10,714 nt of DNA, taken from assembly GCA_028684735.1 (NCBI GenBank), contig JAQUFI010000048.1:1-10714 (forward strand), written 5' to 3'. Of this stretch, positions 1 to 6,631 are shown in pieces. Under the pieces are notes generated by a model. It ran no database searches. It saw only the letters and a list, made by a program, of their open reading frames with translations, and was not told the origin of the DNA. A program made the position numbers and the translations under genes. The first letter of the stretch is position 1, and every line of letters starts with the position of its first letter. This DNA comes from Bacilli bacterium. Lineage in GTDB: Bacteria; Bacillota_I; Bacilli_A; RF39; UBA660.

Positions 1-1
1 T

Positions 2-493
2 AACAAAGATACTAATTTAGTTTATGCTTTAGACAAGTTTCATTTTAAACAAGCTATACACCATTTATGCATGAACGAAACATTAGAAGACATAATGACC
101 CATTATGTACTTAATAATATGAAAAAATATTTTAAAACTGTTTGTGAAGCTTTACTTGAAGACTATCCACACAGAGAAAAAACAACACTAGATAAACAAA
201 AGTATATTTTAAACAACTGGAATAATATCAATAATTTATATAAAAATAATTTGAGTTGTCCGATGGAATCACAAATATCTCATAATCTAGCTGATTTATT
301 TACATCTAGACCTAAAGCATATTCAATTAAAACGTTGGAAAAATTATTAAAAATAAGAATGTTATTTAAAAACAACTACAACCTAAAAGAACTATATTTA
401 AATAATTTTAATAAGAATGAAATATTAACAATTAATGAAGAAGAATTAAACTATTCAATCTTTGAAAAGAAAACAAATAATATAAATCCATAA
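2..493 (+). mobile_element. ISLre2-family (UPF0236) transposase, C-terminal part
   Basis: The open frame runs into the window edge, so the gene is 5'-partial; an ATG at 71 is internal, not the real start. The visible 163 residues begin NKDTNLVYALDKFHFKQAI, which resembles the aspartate-bearing 'LDrFH' segment of UPF0236 transposases. Further on come KYILNNWNNI and a block reading CPMESQISHNLADLF followed by TSRPKAYS, the family's characteristic 'C.mE..iSH.la..l.sRP.g.s' region, with a basic helix after it. The protein would catalyse cut-and-paste movement of the insertion sequence. It is on the opposite strand to the operon and lies just beyond its 3' end. Family assignment is from remembered motifs. 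Whether the whole element is intact cannot be judged. Confidence 0.85.
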
Positions 494-546
494 AAATATA
501 TAGATGAAAGAAATTATAAAGCCGTATATGATAATTAAACATTAAA

Positions 547-574
547 AAAATGAAACTAATAATAATTTCATTTT
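547..574 (-). terminator. A/T-rich hairpin, possible operon terminator
   Basis: Perfect 9-bp inverted repeat AAAATGAAA / TTTCATTTT (547-555 and 566-574) with a 10-nt loop. Read on the minus strand the stem is followed by a run of seven T, as in an intrinsic terminator, so it fits the end of the minus-strand operon. The stem has only one G-C pair and would be weak. It also lies about 170 bp past the last stop codon. On the + strand the T-run is only the four T of the stem arm. It could equally serve the transposase on the + strand. Confidence 0.35.
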
Positions 575-744
575 ATCGGATAAAAATCCCACGAACTCTT
601 TACTCTAACCATGCATGAGTAGGGCAATCGCTTAAAAAGAAGTCAATAGATAATATTGAAAATCAGATTAATATTACATCTTATATACAAAAGTCTTTGA
701 TTTCTCCTATAAAATCACTATATTTATAATATATTTCTACCAAG

Positions 745-1240
745 TTAATCGATTATAATATACTTCCATCCTGGCTGCCATTTTTTTGTATTTCGCCAAT
801 CACAAGCAATTGCTACTTCCCATGATAACTTTTTAGTTAAGACTTCAAATGCCAATTGAGGTGCTCTATGAGCAACTATTGCTACAGTCTTTCCCGCATA
901 ATTGTTTTTTATAAATCCAATGAACTCAGCAATTCGTTTCTCTACATCCTTAAGTGATTCACCATTAGGAAAGGGCTTATTTATGTAATTCTCATAAACT
1001 ACTAAGTCTTTTGATTTCTGGCCAAGCAATATTTGCCGATTCAACTGCTCATATAAGATCAGAAGTAAAAAGCACATCAAATTTTAATTCAGTATTATAA
1101 AATTCTTCATAATTCGGCACTAATTTAGCTGCTTGCTCTTTTCCTAGATCATTTAATTCTACATTTTTCCATCCACTACATTTTTCAGCAGCATTATCAA
1201 AAGTTGTTCCATGAACAAAATATAATATTTTTGTTCCCAT
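745..1240 (-). pseudogene. Histidine phosphatase-family protein (broken)
   Basis: Two reading-frame pieces together make one member of the histidine phosphatase (phosphoglycerate mutase-like) superfamily. The 5' piece starts at ATG 1240 behind GAGGTGAT and carries the N-terminal catalytic motif FVHGTT (His10) and the segment FTSDL. It then meets TGA at 1049-1051, where the family has the conserved Arg of 'SDL.RA..SA'. The same frame continues after the stop with AVESANIA, so this is a point nonsense change. Near 1021-1027 the frame shifts and jumps to GQKSKDLVVYENY. The usual segment between these parts (about 25 residues, by memory of the family) is absent, so there is also an out-of-frame deletion. 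The 3' piece holds the second catalytic His (VAHRAPQ) and the normal C-terminus. It is the last gene of the operon, 23 bp after the deacetylase. Its original substrate is unknown; a phosphorylated pathway intermediate is a reasonable guess. Confidence 0.85.
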
Positions 1241-1263
1241 TACATATCACCTCACAGTTATTA

Positions 1264-1935
1264 TTATAACACTTTTTTAATATTGTTTTGATTATTTAGC
1301 ACATCATATCTTCGTTTTTCTAAATGGTTTAGATAACCTAATTTTTCAGCTTCCTCCAAAGATATTAATGAATATCCTTGAACAATCAATTCATCTATTG
1401 CTATTAAGGCTGCATCAATAGAATGACTATATAAATCATGGATTAAGACTATAGCACCATCACTAGCACTTGTTATAATTTTATTTGAAATTCTTTTTTC
1501 ATCTTGATCTTTCCAATCATATGGATCAATATTCCAAAAGATAAATGTCATATCATTTAATTCGAAAATTCGATCAGTTATTGATCCAAAAGGGCATCGA
1601 ACATATTTATTGTTAACATCTAGAACTTCATTAATAATACTGTTAGTTTTATCTATCTCATTCAATACTTCAGATTCACTTAACTTACTTAAATCTTTAT
1701 GATTATAGGTGTGGTTAGCAATGGTATGTCCTTCATTGTAAGCTCTTCTTATGATTTCCGGATGATTCACAATTTTATTGCCAACAGCGAAGAATGTAAC
1801 TCTTACATTTCTTTTTGACAATTCATCTAATAATCTAGGAGTATTGACTTCGTCTGGACCATCATCAAAGGTGATTAGCATAATTTTATTGCCTTTTAAT
1901 GAATCAACATTTCTTAATTCTCTATTTGTTGTCAT
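1264..1935 (-). CDS. NodB-type polysaccharide deacetylase, cytoplasmic
   Basis: A 223-residue carbohydrate esterase 4 (NodB homology) domain with little else. Visible motifs in order are TFDDGP (22-27, catalytic and metal Asp), HTYNH (75-79, the two metal His), RCPFG (113-117, in place of the more usual R-P-P-x-G), WNIDPYDW (134-141) and LIHD (164-167, catalytic His166). All the expected active-site residues are present, so it should remove an N- or O-acetyl group from a sugar with a divalent metal. The N-terminus is short and polar, with no signal peptide or membrane anchor, unlike the secreted peptidoglycan deacetylases. Cytosolic action, as for rhizobial NodB, is therefore likely. Start ATG 1935 follows AGGTGGG, which overlaps the upstream stop; the gap is 8 bp. 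In this operon it probably trims an intermediate made by the glycosyltransferases (inference). Confidence 0.85.
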   Translation of the reverse strand: MTTNRELRNVDSLKGNKIMLITFDDGPDEVNTPRLLDELSKRNVRVTFFAVGNKIVNHPEIIRRAYNEGHTIANHTYNHKDLSKLSESEVLNEIDKTNSIINEVLDVNNKYVRCPFGSITDRIFELNDMTFIFWNIDPYDWKDQDEKRISNKIITSASDGAIVLIHDLYSHSIDAALIAIDELIVQGYSLISLEEAEKLGYLNHLEKRRYDVLNNQNNIKKVL

Positions 1936-1943
1936 TATCCCAC

Positions 1944-2798
1944 CTATTTCATTTTTAGCACATAAGGAGTAACTAGTTTTAAAGTTTGTATTTCCTCATT
2001 AATTAAGTGCTCATCGGCATTGATTTCAACTTGCCAGCATGCTGTACATATTTGTTCTATCAAAAATGCTCTTGCTAATATGGCTTTATCTTCAGATAAG
2101 CTTATTGACAAACTATTTAATACTAGATCCAAATGTTTGATTTTATCAGATAACTCTTGCATTAATAATTCATTTCTTACAAATCTAGGTATTTCAAAGC
2201 ATCTATCTCCGATTAATCCAAGTGGATCAATTGCTACCCAATTTTCATTTCCCTTTAGTATATTTCTATGGTTCAAATCCCCATGCAATAAAATTTGAGG
2301 ATTATTAAGATTTGAAATACTAGCATATAACTCGCATGCTAGATTAATAAAATAAGATAATTCCTTATATTTTTCTAAATCTTCATTTGCTTTTCTAGCC
2401 GCTCTATCTAATGTGTTTTTATGATTGGAAATATTTATAGTATTCTCAGTATCAGTAGTTAATCTCATTAGTAAGTCAGAAAATATTTCTATTCTTTGCT
2501 TAAGATCTTTAACAGTATGAAGATCATATCCTGGAACAATTCTTTCTAAAACTAGCACTTGATTACTCTGATCTACCTCATGCAATTTGCATGCTGAAAC
2601 ACCCTTATATAATTTTAACGTCTCAGCTTCCTTAATAAATTCCCAATATGAAGAACTAAATTTGATAGCAACATTTCCATAAATCTCGCTAAAAGCAAAG
2701 CATATATGATTTTTAGTATCTTTTGATGCTTCTTCTATATTGCTTAGTTTGAATTTGGTTTTATATTCATCCAATACACGATTAATTTCTTTATCCAT
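1944..2798 (-). CDS. APH-fold small-molecule kinase (aminoglycoside 6-kinase-like)
   Basis: A 284-residue protein with the aminoglycoside phosphotransferase/choline kinase fold. Residues 43-46 (VAIK, putative ATP-binding Lys46) and 55-60 form the N-lobe, and VLERIVPG (83-90) is the hinge. LHGDLNHRN (171-179) is the Brenner catalytic loop with Asp174, and AIDPLGLIGD (189-198) carries the metal-binding Asp191. The HGD-LxHxN plus IDP-x-GxxGD pattern resembles the streptomycin 6-kinase/hydroxyurea phosphotransferase subfamily. True resistance enzymes usually stand alone or sit near resistance genes. Here it lies inside a glycan-type operon, 29 bp after the pyruvyl transferase and 8 bp before the deacetylase, so phosphorylation of a pathway sugar or aglycone is more likely than drug resistance (inference). 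Start ATG 2798 follows AAGGGGGAA. The fold is well supported; the substrate is unknown. Confidence 0.8.
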   Translation of the reverse strand: MDKEINRVLDEYKTKFKLSNIEEASKDTKNHICFAFSEIYGNVAIKFSSSYWEFIKEAETLKLYKGVSACKLHEVDQSNQVLVLERIVPGYDLHTVKDLKQRIEIFSDLLMRLTTDTENTINISNHKNTLDRAARKANEDLEKYKELSYFINLACELYASISNLNNPQILLHGDLNHRNILKGNENWVAIDPLGLIGDRCFEIPRFVRNELLMQELSDKIKHLDLVLNSLSISLSEDKAILARAFLIEQICTACWQVEINADEHLINEEIQTLKLVTPYVLKMK

Positions 2799-2827
2799 TT
2801 TTAGTTCCCCCTTCAGACAACTTATAT

Positions 2828-3895
2828 TTATTTTAAAAATGAATCGAAAGCTGCAAATTGGTTTTCACTACTTTCTCTTATTTCTTTTGATATTTTAAAT
2901 TTTTTCGGATCAACATCTTGATTATTTTTTATATTCCTAATATCTATATACTGATTACTGTATTCAATATCTTTTAATACATTAATTATTTTATCACTAT
3001 ATATCAATGGTAAAGTCCGCTTGTTAAAAAGTAAAGATAAAATGGTTACATGTAGTCTAGTTGAAATAACTACGCTACTCTCAGCTATGAGTTTTATAGA
3101 TTCATCTAAATTAGTATGGATTATAGTTTCCATCATCCCCAACTCTTTTGGTGATAATTTTGATTTGATTTTTTCTATAACGAGTGTATCATTTTCAGAA
3201 TGACAAGCTGAGAATAAAACTATTCTATAATTTTGATTAATAAACTTTCTTATTTGAGATATGATAATCTCTATATAATTCCGTTCGTATTTTTTAAGTG
3301 ATGAGCGACTTTCTAAATCTATAACTGATATTAAAACATATTTTTTATCTATTATTTTATCGACCGGATAATCAAGTTGAAAAGCTACATCTGGCGCTAA
3401 TGAAATGTTAGTTAACGATTCTTGAAAGAGATCAAAGGAATATTTATCTCTAAAACATACATTATCATACATAGTAAAAGCTCTATGATAATCGTCATAA
3501 AATTTCTTCGATGAATAGCCACCAAAATTACATCCTATTAAATAATTCGACTTCCCCTTTATTATTTTGCTAACAAATTTATTGTACTCAGCATCATTAT
3601 CTATATCTTTTCTTTCCATAAATAATGATCCGCCAATAGTTATATGAGCATCTACTTGTTCATTAGTCTTTTTTCTTAATTTTTGTTTGTATTGCTGAGT
3701 TAGACCTAAGAATTTAATTAAAGGTTTATCAAAAGAAAGATATTTTAGATTTTGTATAGATCCAAACATCTTCTTATTTTGTTTTCTTGCTATAGCGTAG
3801 AATTGAATATTGGGATATTTATTGCATAAAATACGCAAAAACAAATCATCTCCAAAGTTATCATTAATATAACAATCAACCAGTACCTTAGGCAT
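2828..3895 (-). CDS. Polysaccharide pyruvyl transferase-family protein
   Basis: 355 residues resembling the PF04230 polysaccharide pyruvyl transferase family. The N-terminus MPKVLVDCYINDNFGDDLF matches the family's opening strand plus 'N.GD' loop. A HITIGGSLF segment near 85-93 matches the usual 'v.ggG.l', and NYLIGCNFGG the 'p...ig.g.g' strand. The C-terminal half has the signature VISTRLHVTILSLLFNK, matching 's.RlH..i.a', followed by a 'y..K' segment. Members transfer a ketal pyruvyl group from phosphoenolpyruvate to a sugar, and some relatives act as glycosyltransferase-like enzymes. There is no signal peptide or membrane segment. The start at ATG 3895 is supported by AGGTGG, which is embedded in the last codons of the Nudix gene 6 bp upstream. 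The presence of a PEP-using family fits modification of an acidic or decorated glycan. The exact acceptor cannot be inferred. Confidence 0.85.
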   Translation of the reverse strand: MPKVLVDCYINDNFGDDLFLRILCNKYPNIQFYAIARKQNKKMFGSIQNLKYLSFDKPLIKFLGLTQQYKQKLRKKTNEQVDAHITIGGSLFMERKDIDNDAEYNKFVSKIIKGKSNYLIGCNFGGYSSKKFYDDYHRAFTMYDNVCFRDKYSFDLFQESLTNISLAPDVAFQLDYPVDKIIDKKYVLISVIDLESRSSLKKYERNYIEIIISQIRKFINQNYRIVLFSACHSENDTLVIEKIKSKLSPKELGMMETIIHTNLDESIKLIAESSVVISTRLHVTILSLLFNKRTLPLIYSDKIINVLKDIEYSNQYIDIRNIKNNQDVDPKKFKISKEIRESSENQFAAFDSFLK

Positions 3896-3901
3896 AATAA
3901 T

Positions 3902-4561
3902 CTACCACCTAATTAATTCTTTATCTTCACCATTGATATATCTTTTACATGCTACAGTTAGCCCTAATAAGAACTCATCTTTAATTCTCCAGCACTCAAT
4001 GAAATCATCAAGCTTTATATCAATTTGTTTTGTAATTTGTTTTCCATCTTCAACATAAAGAATCTTTCCCTGAATTGTATCTACTTTTTTTAATAAAATG
4101 CTAATAGTATCGTCTATATCAATTTCAACAAGACCGCTAACTTCTTCACCATTCAAATCATATTCTTCTAGTTCTTGTGAAATAGGTAAAAGAAAAACTC
4201 TATGAAATTCATTAATAATTTGATTAATCTGAGGTACAGTAGCAGCACATTGTCTAATCCCAATCGGTATTAAGTCATTATAATCAATATCCACATTTAA
4301 TTCTTCTTTAATCTCGCGAATACAATCCTCAGGTTTTTCGCCTTCTTGATAATGCCCTCCAACAGTTATATCTAATTTGCTATATGGGCTATGAACATCA
4401 CCTTTTTTTTGAAAGATAATTTTATTTGTATCCGGATTGAAAGCTTGACAAGCAACAACCGCATGCCAAATACCTTTTTCGTGTATTTCTTTTCTTCCGG
4501 CTATTCCTATGTACTCAAAATTATCATTATAAATATCTAACATTTCTTCTACTTTACTCAT
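3902..4561 (-). CDS. Nudix hydrolase
   Basis: 219 residues. The N-terminal segment EMLDIYNDNFEYIGIAGR and the IHEKGIWHAVVACQAF stretch match the isopentenyl-diphosphate-isomerase-like Nudix group (homologues often read 'w.d..d..g...g...r...h..G.wH'). The Nudix box spans residues 69-90: GHYQEGE, then KPEDCI, then REIKEELNV. The catalytic REIKEEL core is intact. The spacer between the first Glu and RE is 6 residues instead of the textbook 7, a spacing I recall in 'GHLexGEsxxDGxREvxEElG' members. Such enzymes hydrolyse a nucleoside diphosphate linked to another group X. The box overlaps neither neighbour, but the start (ATG 4561, behind GAGGAGAAGGA) overlaps the end of the upstream GT2 by 8 bp, so translation is probably coupled. 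It may remove or recycle a nucleotide-linked intermediate of the pathway (inference). Confidence 0.85.
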   Translation of the reverse strand: MSKVEEMLDIYNDNFEYIGIAGRKEIHEKGIWHAVVACQAFNPDTNKIIFQKKGDVHSPYSKLDITVGGHYQEGEKPEDCIREIKEELNVDIDYNDLIPIGIRQCAATVPQINQIINEFHRVFLLPISQELEEYDLNGEEVSGLVEIDIDDTISILLKKVDTIQGKILYVEDGKQITKQIDIKLDDFIECWRIKDEFLLGLTVACKRYINGEDKELIRW

Positions 4562-5516
4562 AAATCCTTCTCCTCATTAATCGTTTTGCAACTTTATATA
4601 ATCTCAAAGATATAAGTCTACAAAACATTTTCTTTTTAATATCCATTTGATTTTTATAATATAAATTATTATACCATTTTGGATAGCTTTCTGAAATAAC
4701 TTTATTTATACTTGGCAAAATATCAGCATAATTATCATATTTAAGAAAACGTAAACTAGCTCTATAAAGAAGATGTTGGATATATGTATATTCTAATTCT
4801 TTATAATAAAAATCTTGTTTTCCCTTTATCTTAAATTGCCTTTGTAATTTATCTAGTGCTGGAAAAATATTTAGCAACTTAGAATTAAATTCATTTTGAT
4901 GCATTGTACTTCCTTTTCTTTGCACATAATGATAAGAGCTATCTTCTATAAATTCAATCTTATTGGCTTCTAAGGCAAATGCCGGAACAATTGCTAAATC
5001 TTCGTAGAAAATGTTTCCATCAGGAAACGGGATTTTTTCAACAATATCTCTTGATATAAGTTGTGCCTGGATCATCGGTATAGAAATAATATAACTCTCG
5101 TGATTATTATCTGTTTTCAGAGTTCCAAACTGATATTTATTTTCACCTTCTACAATAGTGAATTTATCGCATTTAACAATATCACAATTACTAGTTTGTT
5201 GTTTTTTCACCATTTTGTTGATCATGTTTTTAGAAATATAATCATCGCTATCAACAAAAGTAATAAATTTCCCTCTACTCTTTTTAACAGCACTATTTCT
5301 AGCATGAGACACGCCATGATTATTTTTAAAATTAATGACTTTTATTCTCTTATCTTTAGCTTTATATTCTTCTAGAATTTCTTCTACTCCATCAAGAGAA
5401 CAATCATTAACAACAATTATTTCTAATTTGTCATATGTTTGTTTTAAAATTGAATCAAGACACTTTGGAACGTATTCCTTAGTGTTATATACTGGAACAA
5501 TAACTGAAACTAACAT
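4554..5516 (-). CDS. GT2-family glycosyltransferase (second of a similar pair)
   Basis: A 320-residue inverting GT-A glycosyltransferase of family 2. The N-terminus LVSVIVPVYNTKEYVPKCLD opens the nucleotide-sugar fold. VVNDCSLD (35-42) and the metal-binding FVDSDDY (87-93, DSDD at 89-92) follow, then a YEDLA segment (171-175) where GT2 enzymes carry the catalytic ED pair. The C-terminal third is basic and helical, ending KRLMRRRIYE, possibly for peripheral membrane contact, but no transmembrane helix is seen. It is similar along its whole length to the GT2 at 9176-10156, including the 'HYVQR..S..' stretch after YEDLA, so the two are duplicated and diverged. Start ATG 5516 has a near-perfect TAAGGAGG, 11 bp after the radical SAM gene. 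Donor and acceptor are unknown. Confidence 0.9.
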   Translation of the reverse strand: MLVSVIVPVYNTKEYVPKCLDSILKQTYDKLEIIVVNDCSLDGVEEILEEYKAKDKRIKVINFKNNHGVSHARNSAVKKSRGKFITFVDSDDYISKNMINKMVKKQQTSNCDIVKCDKFTIVEGENKYQFGTLKTDNNHESYIISIPMIQAQLISRDIVEKIPFPDGNIFYEDLAIVPAFALEANKIEFIEDSSYHYVQRKGSTMHQNEFNSKLLNIFPALDKLQRQFKIKGKQDFYYKELEYTYIQHLLYRASLRFLKYDNYADILPSINKVISESYPKWYNNLYYKNQMDIKKKMFCRLISLRLYKVAKRLMRRRIYE

Positions 5517-5527
5517 TTTATGCCTCC

Positions 5528-6631
5528 TTAGAATTTCTTAACATCGGCGCTATCTACAGAAGTCGTCCAGTAATAATCAGCTTCATCTCTAGCTACTACT
5601 ATAGTTTTCTTTAATTGTTCGGTTAAATAAGATTTATATGAAAATGGTAAATTAATCTCATTTATATAGATCGTATCACCTTCTATTTCAATATTGCTTT
5701 CATTAACTTCAATATCTAATGATTTTAATAAAAGCACAACATTCCCTTTAGTTATTAATGTAGGTTTACAATTAGAACAAATCTTTCTTTGCTCTTCAGT
5801 ACATCTATTTAGCTGTTCACACGTTTTGGTATTATAAAAAGCTTTATAATCTGGAATTCCTAAAACAAATGATATGGCACAAGATGTTGCTTGAAATAAC
5901 GGATAATCACTTGTATGTTTTAATGTATCTTGAATATAAGAATATGTCTTACTATCAAAAATACTATCAGCTTTCAGTATTTCTTCTCTAGTTAAATTAA
6001 TCGCACTTAAATCATATTCATCGATCATAGTTGCTTTAACCTTTAGACCAATAACAATAGAAGCACTAGCATACTCTTTTACATAATCATATATTTCATT
6101 GATTTTTTCTGGTGAAGAGTTTTGAGGTAGAAAAGGCCTCCAATAATGAATAACCTTTTGATCATAATCCTTTAGTAAAATAAAGTTTTGTTTTGTATGT
6201 TCTTGATTTATTCCAATTTCGATTGTTCCATCTAATCCGGAATAACTTATAAAATAGACAATATTTAATTCAGTAGCAATTATCTCTTTTAAAACTTCCT
6301 CAGGAATTTTACATTTTGTAATGATCACTATTGGATTCTTAACAACTTTTTTCTTTAATTCTCGAAGTGTTTCTAAGAGGTATTTTATATTTTTATCAGT
6401 AGCAAATATATCGGTATTTGGAAATAAGCAGATCGGTGTTTTTTCATTGTATAGTTTATATTCGATTAATTCCTTTACAGCATTTTCTGGATTAGTTATT
6501 TCTTCAGGTAGTACGCCGTTTAAACCATCAGGTTTTAAAAAACAATATTTGCAATTTTTAGGGCAACCCTGAATTGAATTGATAACAAGCCAGCTTGCAT
6601 GGAAATCAATTACAGGATACTTTGTTTTCAT
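5528..6631 (-). CDS. Radical SAM protein with C-terminal cysteine cluster
   Basis: 367 residues. QGCPKNCKYCFLKP (21-34) is the canonical CxxxCxxC (Cys23, 27, 30) that binds the S-adenosylmethionine [4Fe-4S] cluster. The surroundings recall the spore-photoproduct-lyase-like branch ('..GCp..C.YCyl'). A partial TIM-barrel follows, with strands at 99-106 (NPIVIITK) and 124-131. Near the C-terminus is a second cysteine group: Cys251, Cys271, Cys277, Cys285 and Cys288, the last two as CSNC. These could bind an auxiliary iron-sulfur cluster or zinc. Reaction unknown; possibilities include epimerisation, dehydration or C-C/C-S bond formation on a sugar or peptide. Its ATG shares one base with the stop of the GT2-MazG gene (TAATG), with only a weak GGGAT in front, so translation is probably coupled. 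No RiPP precursor gene is visible nearby. Confidence 0.87.
   Translation of the reverse strand: MKTKYPVIDFHASWLVINSIQGCPKNCKYCFLKPDGLNGVLPEEITNPENAVKELIEYKLYNEKTPICLFPNTDIFATDKNIKYLLETLRELKKKVVKNPIVIITKCKIPEEVLKEIIATELNIVYFISYSGLDGTIEIGINQEHTKQNFILLKDYDQKVIHYWRPFLPQNSSPEKINEIYDYVKEYASASIVIGLKVKATMIDEYDLSAINLTREEILKADSIFDSKTYSYIQDTLKHTSDYPLFQATSCAISFVLGIPDYKAFYNTKTCEQLNRCTEEQRKICSNCKPTLITKGNVVLLLKSLDIEVNESNIEIEGDTIYINEINLPFSYKSYLTEQLKKTIVVARDEADYYWTTSVDSADVKKF

Noticed and set aside
1049..1051. TGA read as tryptophan (Mollicutes code)
   Set aside because: The family has Arg here, a frameshift and deletion follow closely, all neighbouring genes use TGG for Trp, and several end in TGA.
1778..5541. 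Plus-strand open frames at 1778-1972, 2020-2298, 3021-3203, 5061-5375 and 5335-5541
   Set aside because: They lie opposite well-supported genes, lack recognisable motifs and have no convincing ribosome sites, so they are shadows.
6321..6572. Plus-strand open frame opposite the radical SAM gene
   Set aside because: It is antisense to the conserved CxxxCxxC region and shows no domain of its own.
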